A stretch of 64,000 nucleotides of DNA, from assembly GCF_000406945.1 (NCBI RefSeq), contig NZ_KE136354.1:2077290-2141289 (forward strand). The letters are read 5' to 3'. This document shows positions 18,431-27,076 of the stretch, piece after piece; within the stretch, counting starts at the first letter, position 1, and every line of letters begins with the position of its first letter. The notes under the pieces are model-generated. The model did not search any database. It was not told the DNA's origin and saw only the letters and a list, made by a program, of their open reading frames with translations. The position numbers and the translations under genes were made by a program. The stretch is from Enterococcus dispar ATCC 51266. Lineage in GTDB: Bacteria > Bacillota > Bacilli > Lactobacillales > Enterococcaceae.

Positions 18431-19348
18431 CTAATCCGCTTTTTGATACGCAATGTTCAACGTTACATTTTTACGTAAGGCCGGAATGTTAGGAACCGTA
18501 TAATTTAAGTCTTTGCCGTTAGCCTTAATCGTCAAATTACCACTTGCTCCTAAGACGATAGTGGCATTGGTGGCGCCATCAGGTAACGTGGTTGACTGTG
18601 ACTCACCCGCTTGCAGGGTATATTGGTAAACGTAACCATTATTCACTAAAACCCCGATCCAACAAGGTCCATTGGCACTACCGACAAAATCTAATTTAAC
18701 GGGTGTTTTCGCATCGGTCAGACTAAAAACAGCATCACTTTGCGTATTGCTATCCAATTTAACCGCCATTTCTTTTTCTTTGGTGGACTCTTTCGTGGAT
18801 TCTTTCGTCGTACTTTCTGTCTGCTTTTTTGACTCTGAGGTAGACTCTGACGCTTTGGTGGAACTTTGCGTTGCGACCTGTTCCACTGTGACAGAGGAAT
18901 TGGCTGCAATCAGAGAATCTTGGTTGTTACGATCTTGCCATGTCATATAAAATACGATGACAACAATTACCAGGGCGACTAACCCAAAGAAAATAACCGG
19001 TAGTAGTCGCATAATCGGATTTCCGGTTTGTTCTTCAACATGTAGCGATTTTCTTGATCCTTGAACGGTTTCAGGCTGGGGTCTTTTGGGAGGCGGTGGT
19101 GTTAAAGATTCTTTGCCTGCTAAAACGGCAACCAGTTTTTCACCATCTTCACCAACTGCTTGGGCATATTGCCGCACAAAAGCCCGTTCGTAAAAAGAGC
19201 CCGGCAATGCATCTAAGTCCCCACTTTCAATGGCTTCTAAATAACGTTTTTGTATTTTAGTTATCTGTTGTAATTCATCTAATGAAATATTCTTATTTAA
19301 ACGGGCTTGCCGTAATCTTGCGCCGATAGTTGTTGCTTCATTTGCCAC
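18431..19348 (-). CDS. rodZ: RodZ-like helix-turn-helix membrane protein (YmfM)
   Basis: A cell-shape protein that links MreB-type machinery to the membrane. A helix-turn-helix domain (about 5-70: GARLRQARLNKNISLDELQQITKIQ) is followed by a proline-rich stretch, a transmembrane helix (about 115-137), a Ser/Thr/Lys/Glu-rich linker with ESTKESTKE repeats, and a C-terminal DUF4115 beta domain (about 210-305). 305 residues, normal for the family. It lies 20 bp after ymfI. Confidence 0.9.
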   Translation of the reverse strand: MANEATTIGARLRQARLNKNISLDELQQITKIQKRYLEAIESGDLDALPGSFYERAFVRQYAQAVGEDGEKLVAVLAGKESLTPPPPKRPQPETVQGSRKSLHVEEQTGNPIMRLLPVIFFGLVALVIVVIVFYMTWQDRNNQDSLIAANSSVTVEQVATQSSTKASESTSESKKQTESTTKESTKESTKEKEMAVKLDSNTQSDAVFSLTDAKTPVKLDFVGSANGPCWIGVLVNNGYVYQYTLQAGESQSTTLPDGATNATIVLGASGNLTIKANGKDLNYTVPNIPALRKNVTLNIAYQKAD

Positions 19349-19368
19349 TTACACATTCTCTCCAGTCT

Positions 19369-20094
19369 TTATTGCAGCCAGCCTCCTGTTACAGGGATAG
19401 TCGCACCAGTAATATACTGGGCGTCTGGTTGAAACAAAAAAGCTACGGCTGCCGCGATTTCCTTGGCGTATGCTAGTCTTCCTAGCGGGATTTCATCTGT
19501 TAATTGTTTTAACTCAGCAGGCGACCAACCTTCGTTCATCTTCGTTGCTACAGCTCCTGGTGCGATACAATTGACGGTACAACCATTAGCGGCGACCTCT
19601 TTTGCATAGGCATTCACAAAACTTTGTTGGGCCCCTTTAACTGCACTATAAACAGTCTCTAAGCTACTGCCAGACAAACCGTAAACAGAGCCGACAAAAA
19701 CGATTCTTGGTCGGCTAGAACGCCGTAATTTTTCTTCCAAGCCCTGCAAAATCAGCAGCGGTGTTTCCAAATGAATTTGCCACAACTGACGCATATCTTG
19801 TTGTGTATGTTCACAAAGCAAACCATATTTGGTAAAACCGGCGGCAAAAACAATGCCATCTACTTGAAACAAATCCGCCAAAAATGACGGAATATCGGGG
19901 GTTTCTAGCATATCTAAGCATACCATAAAAAAATCTTGCTGGGGATAGGTTTCCTTTAAGTCGCTAACAAATTTTAATACTTTTTCTTCGTTGCGATAGT
20001 AGTGGCAATATAACGACCAGCCATCTTGGGCTAAAGCGCGGCAAATTGCCTCACCAATATCACCGCTAGCTCCCATAACAAGCGCACTTTTCAT
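19369..20094 (-). CDS. ymfI: EF-P 5-aminopentanone reductase (YmfI, SDR family)
   Basis: A 241-residue short-chain dehydrogenase. The cofactor loop is GASGDIG and the catalytic set Ser...Tyr-x-x-x-Lys lies in VGSVYGLSGSSLETVYSAVKGA. In Bacillus subtilis YmfI reduces the 5-aminopentanone group on elongation factor P; position next to ymfH/ymfF supports the same role rather than FabG. It overlaps nothing and starts 2 bp after ymfH. Confidence 0.88.
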   Translation of the reverse strand: MKSALVMGASGDIGEAICRALAQDGWSLYCHYYRNEEKVLKFVSDLKETYPQQDFFMVCLDMLETPDIPSFLADLFQVDGIVFAAGFTKYGLLCEHTQQDMRQLWQIHLETPLLILQGLEEKLRRSSRPRIVFVGSVYGLSGSSLETVYSAVKGAQQSFVNAYAKEVAANGCTVNCIAPGAVATKMNEGWSPAELKQLTDEIPLGRLAYAKEIAAAVAFLFQPDAQYITGATIPVTGGWLQ

Positions 20095-20096
20095 GA

Positions 20097-21392
20097 TTAA
20101 TCCTCCTTGGGATACATGAAAAATTCACTCATTGCGTCTTCATTTATCAAGCGCTGTCCGCAAACATAAATATCCTCTAAAGTAATCGACTGAATAATTT
20201 CAGGTAAATCAAAGAGCGTTAAATCACCAAATAAATTTTGATTGAATTGATTGGCAATGTATTCGAGAGAATTTAACGACTGGAAGAATTTTCCCATCAT
20301 ACGTTTTTTCAATAAAGTTAAATTAGCCTCATTGATTTCAGAATCTTCGCCGTAATTGATTAAAATAGTTTGTACAGCTTTTGTCAGTTCCTGTGGTTCA
20401 TCACTATCCCCGCCAAAATCAGCAAAACAAAAAGTGCGGTCTAAATTAAACTCATACCCAAATGTATCGTCAATGATACCTGCGTCATATAAGCGCAAAT
20501 AGTTTTTAGAAGTCGAACCTAAAAGCAGTTGCCAGAGCAAGCTGGTAGCAGTTTTAAAGCGCAATAATTCACGGTTATCTGCTGGTAAATCAGTGGTTAA
20601 CATTTTGATCCCCAAAATTCCTTTAGCCCGTGTTACCGGCATTTCTAAACAATCAGATTTTTTAATATCCGTCAGTGTTTCAGCCGGAAATTCCCGTTTG
20701 ATCGGTTGCGGAACAGGAAAATCTTTAGCAGCTTGATTTTCTTTAATAAGTGTCATCATCTCAGCAGGATCAATATTGCCTACCACAAATAATTTCATAT
20801 TGCTGGGATGATAAAAAGTGTTGTAACAAGTATATAAATCTTCTGCTGTAATCTCATCAATACTTTCCACCGTTCCGGCAATATCGATGTGTAGCGGATG
20901 TTCGGGATATAAATTGTTAATAATACCAAAAAATTGCCGCCAATTGGGATCATCTTGATACATTTGAATTTCTTGACCGATAATTCCCTTTTCCTTATTG
21001 ACACTTTCAGCGGTAAAATAAGGAGCTTGGACAAAATCCAGTAAGGTCGTCAGATTTAAATCAATATTATCCGTCGCAGAAAAAAGATAGCTCGTTTTGG
21101 TGAAACTTGTAAAAGCATTTGCTGAAGCACCTTGTTTACCAAAGTCTTGAAAAACATCCCCAGTTTCTTTTTCAAACATTTTGTGCTCCAAAAAGTGCGC
21201 TATGCCATCAGGTACCGTGATAAATTCTTTTTGTCCCCGCGGGATAAAGCGGTTGTCAATTGAGCCATAATCCGTGGTAAATAATCCATACGTTTTGTGA
21301 AATCCCGGTTTTGGCAATAAATAGACTGTCAAACCATTGGGTAAAACTTCGCTATATAAAGTCTCATTAATTTTTTTATATTCTTTTTTCAT
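20097..21392 (-). CDS. ymfH: M16-family zinc peptidase-like protein YmfH
   Basis: A 431-residue insulinase-type protein (also written YfmH), genetically tied to EF-P modification. It keeps the inverted zinc motif HxxEH in IAHFLEHKMFE, with the downstream Glu in NKEKGIIGQEIQMY. Its ATG overlaps the ymfF stop by one base, so the two are coupled and probably form a heterodimer in which YmfH is the catalytic half. Confidence 0.9.
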   Translation of the reverse strand: MKKEYKKINETLYSEVLPNGLTVYLLPKPGFHKTYGLFTTDYGSIDNRFIPRGQKEFITVPDGIAHFLEHKMFEKETGDVFQDFGKQGASANAFTSFTKTSYLFSATDNIDLNLTTLLDFVQAPYFTAESVNKEKGIIGQEIQMYQDDPNWRQFFGIINNLYPEHPLHIDIAGTVESIDEITAEDLYTCYNTFYHPSNMKLFVVGNIDPAEMMTLIKENQAAKDFPVPQPIKREFPAETLTDIKKSDCLEMPVTRAKGILGIKMLTTDLPADNRELLRFKTATSLLWQLLLGSTSKNYLRLYDAGIIDDTFGYEFNLDRTFCFADFGGDSDEPQELTKAVQTILINYGEDSEINEANLTLLKKRMMGKFFQSLNSLEYIANQFNQNLFGDLTLFDLPEIIQSITLEDIYVCGQRLINEDAMSEFFMYPKED

Positions 21393-22654
21393 TATGCCTC
21401 ACTCCTTTCCAAACAGTAAATGGCTTTTAATTCCATTGCCAGAGCAATTTTCTGCACAGACTCAACCGTTACTGTTTCAATGCCTGTAATAAACTGATCT
21501 TCAGACATTTTGGTGTGGGGCAACCACAAATTCAAATAAGCATTTTCCATCAAAGCTTGGGGATTATCGAGTGAAAGTAAAAATTGGTTTTTTAACATTG
21601 CTTTTGTTTGGGCCAATTCTTCTGTTGTCACTTCCCCTTTTCTTAAGCTTTCCAGTTGCGCGTTAATTAAACGCAAAACATCTTCTCTTTTTTCTTGGTC
21701 AATTCCGGTCTGGACCTTTAACATCCCCCGAAATGAGTCAAAAGAAGAAGAGGCGTAATAGGCCAAACTCTCTTTTTCTCTAACGTTCATAAATAATTTG
21801 GAGTGAGGAAAGCCGCCAAATAAACCATTAAAAACCATTAATGCAAACCGGCTGGGATCCCCATAATAAGTGTCTATCTGATAAGCTAAATTCAATTTTG
21901 CTTGAACAACTTGGTCATATTCGACATGCTCGTTGATAATATTGCTATGGTTTTGGGTAAAGAAAATTTCCGGTTTTACTCGCTCGCTATTTTCAAAGGG
22001 CAATTTAGCAAAAATTGCTTCCACGGATTCCGGTTGCACATCACCAATTACAAAAATATCAATCTGATCTTCTGTCATCATATTTTGATAAATAGAAACT
22101 AATTCTGTGGCTGTTAAATCTTGCGCTGTTGCCACTGTTCCAAAACTTGGTACTTTTTGATCGGCATCATTTTGGAAAAATAGTTCTTGGACACGTAAAG
22201 AAGCATAAGTTTGCTTATCTTCTTTCATACTCTTTAAATAAGCAATCAAATTTTCTTTTTCAGTAGCAAACGTTTTTTCATCAAAAGCACCTTCTTTAAC
22301 ATTGGGTGCAAATAAGATTTCTTGTAAAAAAGTTACGGCTTCATTTAAAAGATTTTCTTCGCCAACATAACTGCCGTTAACAATAGACATGCCCACATTC
22401 ACTTGATGAATATTCCCTTTTTTAGCCACACTTACACCAAAACTAGCCCCATAAAGCTCAGCTAAACGGGTGCTCAAATCATTTTGGGTAGGATAATTTA
22501 AACTGTTGGTTTCTAACAAGCTAGTTAACAAGGTACGGGCTGCTGCCGTTTTTTCACTGTGGCGAGCAGAAAAACGGATTAAAATCCGGGTTGTCTTATA
22601 CTTTTTGGTGGGTATCACTTCAAGATTGATACCTTTGCCTAATTCAAATGACAT
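21392..22654 (-). CDS. ymfF: M16-family protein YmfF, inactive partner
   Basis: A 420-residue M16 protein (also YfmF). The HxxEH motif is absent (the matching region reads RTLLTSLLETN), so it is likely the non-catalytic partner of YmfH. The ATG at 22654 follows AAGGAGCATCTAT; an upstream in-frame ATG adds 15 residues unlike the family. First gene of the conserved operon leading to pgsA. Confidence 0.9.
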   Translation of the reverse strand: MSFELGKGINLEVIPTKKYKTTRILIRFSARHSEKTAAARTLLTSLLETNSLNYPTQNDLSTRLAELYGASFGVSVAKKGNIHQVNVGMSIVNGSYVGEENLLNEAVTFLQEILFAPNVKEGAFDEKTFATEKENLIAYLKSMKEDKQTYASLRVQELFFQNDADQKVPSFGTVATAQDLTATELVSIYQNMMTEDQIDIFVIGDVQPESVEAIFAKLPFENSERVKPEIFFTQNHSNIINEHVEYDQVVQAKLNLAYQIDTYYGDPSRFALMVFNGLFGGFPHSKLFMNVREKESLAYYASSSFDSFRGMLKVQTGIDQEKREDVLRLINAQLESLRKGEVTTEELAQTKAMLKNQFLLSLDNPQALMENAYLNLWLPHTKMSEDQFITGIETVTVESVQKIALAMELKAIYCLERSEA

Positions 22655-22993
22655 ATAGATGCTCCTTAAAAAAATTTCAGCTCTTAAGCGCTGATACACT
22701 GCAATTTATTATTTTGATTCACTTTGTGATCAAAAAATTCCATATTTGCTTTTAAAAATGGAATGTTTAGCTCCACTGGGTGTCAATACGACATCATTAT
22801 AATTATAGCATAGCCCTTAGATAACCATTGATTTTAAGCCTATTTGCTCCTTAGTTTCATATTATTTCAAATATTTAAAAATCTTCGTTATACTAATTTT
22901 AGTAATCCGCATTTTCATGCAGATTTTTCATGACAAGTGGAAATTTTTTTCCATCATTTTTGATGCGGGTAATAACAGAAAGGAGCAAAACAG

Positions 22994-23443
22994 ATGATTA
23001 AAGAATTTAAAGAGTTTTTAATGCGTGGCAATGTCTTAGACTTAGCCGTTGGGGTAGTGATTGGAGGTGCTTTTACAAGCATCGTGAATCAGGTTGTGGA
23101 AGGTTTAATCACGCCACTTATTGGCCTGGTTGTTTCTTTATTTACTAAAAAAGGCGACTTGGATTCTGCTATGAATGTTCTAGATGTGAAAATTAACGGT
23201 GTCAAATTCGAATTTGGCAATGTCATCAGTGCTATTATTACCTTTATCATTACTGGTTTCGTTTTATTTATTATTGTAAAATTTGCCAACCGTGCCAAAG
23301 AGTTACGCCATACAGAAGACGTCGAAGAAGAACCAGAAATTACTGCAGAAGACTATCTAAAAGATATTCGCGATTTGTTAGAAGCTCAAAGCGGACCCGT
23401 TGCTAAAAAAGCGCAGGAAGATTTAAATAACTCGCAATATTAA
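22994..23443 (+). CDS. mscL: Large-conductance mechanosensitive channel MscL
   Basis: A 149-residue pore protein opened by membrane tension on osmotic downshock. N-terminal amphipathic helix MIKEFKEFLMRGNVLDLAVGVVIGGAF leads into TM1; TM2 is IISAIITFIITGFVLFIIVKF; the charged C-terminal bundle helix ends DYLKDIRDLLEAQ. AAAGGAG precedes the ATG by 8 nt. It is a monocistronic gene facing away from ymfF. Confidence 0.97.
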   Translation: MIKEFKEFLMRGNVLDLAVGVVIGGAFTSIVNQVVEGLITPLIGLVVSLFTKKGDLDSAMNVLDVKINGVKFEFGNVISAIITFIITGFVLFIIVKFANRAKELRHTEDVEEEPEITAEDYLKDIRDLLEAQSGPVAKKAQEDLNNSQY

Positions 23444-23506
23444 GTCCTCTCAAAAAAGAAAGATACATCATATCTTTAAAAAAAGACTATCGAACGTTTC
23501 TCCAGC

Positions 23507-23613
23507 ATAAAAAAAAACGCTTAGGAAGGAAAATGCAGTGGCACCGGTAAGTTAGATATCTTATCTAACTCTTGGTGTCGCTTCAAAATCCGTTTTAAGC
23601 GTTTTTTTCGCTA
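23507..23613. repeat. Long imperfect inverted repeat after mscL
   Basis: Two arms of about 47 nt pair over most of their length: outer AAAAAAACGCTTA against TAAGCGTTTTTTT, a middle section GTGGCACC against GGTGTCGC, and inner GTTAGATA against TATCTAAC. The ends make a bidirectional terminator for mscL and the facing GNAT gene. It is far longer than a terminator needs and might be a palindromic mobile-element relic. Confidence 0.6.
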
Positions 23614-23651
23614 TATAAGTTCACATTCGATGTTCCTGAAATGAAAAGTGC

Positions 23652-24083
23652 TTACAAGGCCATATCAATATGGGGAATATCGTCTTCTAAATACACTTCT
23701 GAAATTGCTTTAAAGCCAAAGCCGCCATAAAAGTCTTGTAAGTAAGCTTGCGCACCTATCACAATTTTTTGATCAGGAAATTTTTCATGGATTACTTCCA
23801 AGGTCTTTGCTACAATTTTTTTGCCTAAACCGGTGCCTCGAAATGCTGCCGTCACCAAGACACGTCCAAAATGGACCGTATCATTATCACTATAAATCCG
23901 CGTATATGCTGCAATTTCTCCTTTTTCATCAAGGAAATAGGTATGCAATGCAACTTCGTCTGTTTCATCGATTTCTTGATAAGGACAATTTTGTTCCACA
24001 ACAAACACTGCTACGCGTTCTTTGGCCAATTGATAAAATTCTTTCGTACTTAATTCAGCAAAACTTTTCACAATATATTCCAT
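23652..24083 (-). CDS. GNAT-family N-acetyltransferase (ElaA-like)
   Basis: A 143-residue acetyltransferase. The acetyl-CoA loop is seen in FGRVLVTAAFRGTGLGKKIV (R/Q-x-x-G-x-G/A), followed by AQAYLQDFYGGFGFKAI. The sequence as a whole fits the ElaA group, whose substrate is not established. GGAGGTTACC precedes the ATG. It stands alone. Confidence 0.85.
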   Translation of the reverse strand: MEYIVKSFAELSTKEFYQLAKERVAVFVVEQNCPYQEIDETDEVALHTYFLDEKGEIAAYTRIYSDNDTVHFGRVLVTAAFRGTGLGKKIVAKTLEVIHEKFPDQKIVIGAQAYLQDFYGGFGFKAISEVYLEDDIPHIDMAL

Positions 24084-24160
24084 TGGTAACCTCCTAATAA
24101 TAAAAAATCTTTCATTTTACCCAGCGCTAATTTTTGAAACTCATTTTGTGTCTGCATATT

Positions 24161-24195
24161 AAAAAAAATACGAAAGCTCATCTGAGCCTCCGTAA
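24161..24195 (-). terminator. Terminator after veg
   Basis: On the minus strand TACGGAGGCTC pairs with GAGCTTTCGTA (11 bp, two G-T pairs, 4-nt loop), then eight T residues. Confidence 0.75.
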
Positions 24196-24199
24196 TTTT

Positions 24200-24445
24200 T
24201 TATATTGTTTCTCCTAAAAATTCGATTTCGACAGTTCGAGTTAAAACATCTGAATAGCTATATGAAACTCGTTCGAAGGAATTTTCTTCTGGATCTAAAT
24301 CGACCACGAAGACAGAAGGGTATGTTTCAGTCAAAATCCCTTTGCGTTCAGTCTGACGTTTACGACCAGTTTGAGCTACCAGCATAATTTCACTGCCGAT
24401 ACGACATTCTAAATCTTTTTTGATAGAAGCTAAAGTTGTTGGCAT
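24200..24445 (-). CDS. veg: Veg family protein
   Basis: An 81-residue protein widespread in Firmicutes; in Bacillus it promotes biofilm formation and spore outgrowth, but its role in cocci is unknown. The sequence MPTTLASIKKDLECRIG...GRKRQTERKGIL is the family's typical start. The ATG at 24445 is chosen because GAGGTG stands 5 nt before it; an upstream in-frame ATG adds 19 unrelated residues. Confidence 0.92.
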   Translation of the reverse strand: MPTTLASIKKDLECRIGSEIMLVAQTGRKRQTERKGILTETYPSVFVVDLDPEENSFERVSYSYSDVLTRTVEIEFLGETI

Positions 24446-24577
24446 CGCATTCACCTCATCCACCATTATATCACATTTTACCAAAAATATCAAGTTTATC
24501 ATAATTTATTTGTCGTTTCAACAGTCAATTTTTCGTTATTTTTTTGTTTTTTAAAAAGTTCGCTTTCCCCAAAAAAT

Positions 24578-25153
24578 TCACGGCATTACTTTTATTTGCT
24601 TCCGTATTTTTCTTCTGGACCGCTCTAACGCACAACGAATCTTTTGATAACTGAGGGTCGTTTTATAGGCATAATATTCCAATTGCTCACCGCTTAAATA
24701 AGCCCCTAATACATCCGCTTCCAATCCTGATAATAAACGAAAAGATGCCCACAGCTCTTCTTCTAAAAGAATCTGTTCTTCGGCCAAAACCATGCTGTAA
24801 TTGTAGTCTACTAAAAAATCCGGCCCTTCTTGCGCGATTTTTTCTTCCAACGAGACGGCTTCGACCATACCTTTTCTTTTATAAGCGCCTTGTTTTCGCA
24901 GTTCGCTTTTTATTTTATTTTCAAAGTTATTTTTGAAGAAGGTACCAAAAGACACACCCCGACCTTCTTCATAAGAACACAAGGAATAAAAGAAACTAAT
25001 GCGGCCTTCTTGCAACCAATCATCCGAATCGAAGTCACGTAAATAATAACGTCCCATTACTTTATAGATAACCGGTCGATAATCATAAAAAAGCCTTTCA
25101 AAAACTTCCATCTGGGTCAAAACTGCTTGGGGGTTAAAATCTGTCCAACTCAT
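24578..25153 (-). CDS. Sigma-70-family sigma factor (SigH/ComX-like)
   Basis: A 191-residue alternative sigma factor. Region 2 is visible in YYLRDFDSDDWLQEGRISFFYSL and region 4 in YYAYKTTLSYQKIRCALERSRRKIRKQ. The ATG at 25153 follows GGAGG by 7 nt. It lies just after rae1, the position of sigH in Bacillus and of the SigH-like gene in enterococci. Regulon not evident; competence or stationary-phase genes are the family precedent. Confidence 0.85.
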   Translation of the reverse strand: MSWTDFNPQAVLTQMEVFERLFYDYRPVIYKVMGRYYLRDFDSDDWLQEGRISFFYSLCSYEEGRGVSFGTFFKNNFENKIKSELRKQGAYKRKGMVEAVSLEEKIAQEGPDFLVDYNYSMVLAEEQILLEEELWASFRLLSGLEADVLGAYLSGEQLEYYAYKTTLSYQKIRCALERSRRKIRKQIKVMP

Positions 25154-25250
25154 TTTAATGCCTCCTCCCAAATTCTCTTGCTTTTTGACTGTACCATGAA
25201 AAAAAGCCCAACCAGTTTCATCTGGTGGGCTAATTATCATTACAATTTTT

Positions 25251-25787
25251 TTAGTTCTTTTTACTTAGTTCTTGTAGTTTTTGCTGCAAATCAGAAAGTT
25301 GTTCTTCATTCCAAGGTGAGTTGCGGCGAAAATCACGAAATTTCAAATCTTCTTGATGTTCAGAAATTAATTTCTTCGTTTTTTGTACTGCCTTGTACAA
25401 TTCTCGGGCGGAAGTGCGTAAAGCCCCTTGGGAAAAGACGACCCATTGTTCTGCTAAGTCACTTGTAGCTACCGTCACTTGCGTTAGCGCATTATTCAAC
25501 TCACCGGCGACGCGTTCAATATAACTATCCGCTGTTTCCCCTTCTTCGGTGAAAATAACTTGTAATTGATATTTGGTATAGCGCTGGGTAATTCCAGGTA
25601 CAAATTGGGCATCAAAAACGACGATAATTTCCAAACCTTCATATTTGGCATAATTAGACAATAGACTCAGCAAGGTTTCTCTGGCATCTTCTAGCTTTTC
25701 CGCGTTTTTTAAAGAGACTAATTCTGGCCAAGCTCCAATCATATTGTAGCCGTCAACAAGCAACAGTTGTTTTTTCACCCTATTCAC
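25251..25787 (-). CDS. rae1: Ribosome-associated endonuclease Rae1 (YacP, NYN domain)
   Basis: A 178-residue NYN/PIN-like nuclease that cuts mRNA in the ribosomal A site. N-terminal active-site loop LLVDGYNMIGAWPEL, then IIVVFDAQFVPG, EEGETADSYIERV and TSDLAEQ carry the conserved acidic residues. It overlaps rlmB by 8-9 bp, matching the conserved cysS-mrnC-rlmB-yacP order. Confidence 0.92.
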   Translation of the reverse strand: MNRVKKQLLLVDGYNMIGAWPELVSLKNAEKLEDARETLLSLLSNYAKYEGLEIIVVFDAQFVPGITQRYTKYQLQVIFTEEGETADSYIERVAGELNNALTQVTVATSDLAEQWVVFSQGALRTSARELYKAVQKTKKLISEHQEDLKFRDFRRNSPWNEEQLSDLQQKLQELSKKN

Positions 25788-26688
25788 CTGCCCGCTGGCT
25801 GAAAGCTTGGTAAATCAAAAGGCCACTGGCAACGCTGGCGTTTAAACTCTGAACGTGTCCCGTCATGGGAATTGTTAAAAGTTCATCCACGGCTTTCATT
25901 AAGCCTGCACTCATCCCTTTGCCTTCATTGCCAATAATTAAGGCAACTTTCCCTTTGGCGTTCCACTGGCGGTAATCCGTTCCTTCCATCGCAGTGCCGA
26001 AAATCCAAAAACCAGCATCTTTTAATTGTTGGACAGCTTGGCTTAAATTCGTGACACGCGCAATTGGCATATACTCCACTGCACCTGTCGAGGTTTTCAC
26101 CACAATTGGCGTAATACCTACTGCACGATGTTTAGGAATAATCACCCCATCTACCCCGCCAGCGTCGGCTGTCCGTAAAATGGAACCAAAATTATGCGGA
26201 TCTTCCAAGTTATCTAAAATCAGATAAAAAGGATTTTCTTTGGTTGTGGTTTCCAATAATTCTGGTAGAGACAGATATTCATAAGGTGTGATTGCTAAAA
26301 CCATCCCTTGATGAACTCCGCTGTCACTCATGGTATCCAGCTTACTTTTGGGGACCCATTTCACTGGGACTGCTTGCTCTGTCGCTAATGTTTTCAATCC
26401 TTCGATTTTATCGCCTCTGGCATCTTCAGCTAAAAATAATTTGTTACCCCGTCCTGCTTTTAACGCTTCTACTACTGCATGATGTCCAAAAACAAAATTT
26501 TCATTTACTTCTGTTGCAGCTTCGTTTTCAACGTTATCCTTTTTTACAGGAGCTTTAAAATTATCGTGTTTTTTGTGACGGGGATTACTTTTTTCAGCGA
26601 AGTTTTTACCTCGACGATTTTTATCTTTTGCACCATAGTTCGTACGATTCTGATTTTTATCAGCTTTGTCTTCCCGTCTATTTGCCAT
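25780..26688 (-). CDS. rlmB: 23S rRNA 2'-O-methyltransferase RlmB
   Basis: Methylates the ribose of a 23S rRNA guanosine (2251, E. coli numbering). 302 residues: a basic, Asn/Lys-rich N-terminal tail (~1-65), a substrate-binding domain starting FVFGHHAVVEALK, and the SPOUT knot with NLEDPHNFGSILRTADAGG, IIGNEGKGMS and QSLNASVASGLLIYQ. The ATG at 26688 is preferred to a GTG three codons upstream that lies inside the AGGTG ribosome-binding site. Overlaps both neighbours. Confidence 0.94.
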   Translation of the reverse strand: MANRREDKADKNQNRTNYGAKDKNRRGKNFAEKSNPRHKKHDNFKAPVKKDNVENEAATEVNENFVFGHHAVVEALKAGRGNKLFLAEDARGDKIEGLKTLATEQAVPVKWVPKSKLDTMSDSGVHQGMVLAITPYEYLSLPELLETTTKENPFYLILDNLEDPHNFGSILRTADAGGVDGVIIPKHRAVGITPIVVKTSTGAVEYMPIARVTNLSQAVQQLKDAGFWIFGTAMEGTDYRQWNAKGKVALIIGNEGKGMSAGLMKAVDELLTIPMTGHVQSLNASVASGLLIYQAFSQRAGE

Positions 26689-27076
26689 TTGTGTCACCTA
26701 CTTTCTTGATACACCAGTCTATTAGCTCTTCTAAGCGTTCTTGTCGTTTGGTTAGATGAAGATAACCCATCAACGCTTCAAAGCCTGTCGCAATCCGATA
26801 CGTGGTAATATCGGCATTTTTGGCGCTGGTATGGCTTTTACTATTGCGTCCCCGGCGATAAAACAGTGCTTCATCTTCTGATAAAATCCCTGCAGTTAAC
26901 ATTTCATTCATTAAGAATGCTTGGGCTTTTGCTGAAACATAGTGGGTCGCCTGTTTGTGTAACTGATTGGGACGTGTCAGGCCAGTGGCAACCAAATAAT
27001 CACGAATATAAACTTCGTAAATCGCATCGCCCACATATGCTAGTGCTAAACCGTTTAATTGTGTGTAATCTCTCAT
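26678..27076 (-). CDS. mrnC: Mini-ribonuclease III
   Basis: Processes the ends of 23S rRNA precursors. 132 residues comprising only the RNase III catalytic fold, with [20 protein letters not shown] and [13 protein letters not shown], and no double-strand RNA-binding domain, as usual for the family. The ATG at 27076 overlaps the cysS stop (ATGA). Confidence 0.94.
   Translation of the reverse strand: MRDYTQLNGLALAYVGDAIYEVYIRDYLVATGLTRPNQLHKQATHYVSAKAQAFLMNEMLTAGILSEDEALFYRRGRNSKSHTSAKNADITTYRIATGFEALMGYLHLTKRQERLEELIDWCIKKVGDTNGK

Noticed and set aside
23509-23610. T-box-like string (GTGGCACCG) after mscL taken as a T-box
   Set aside because: There is no room for stem I and no downstream gene on the same strand; long inverted repeat explains it better.
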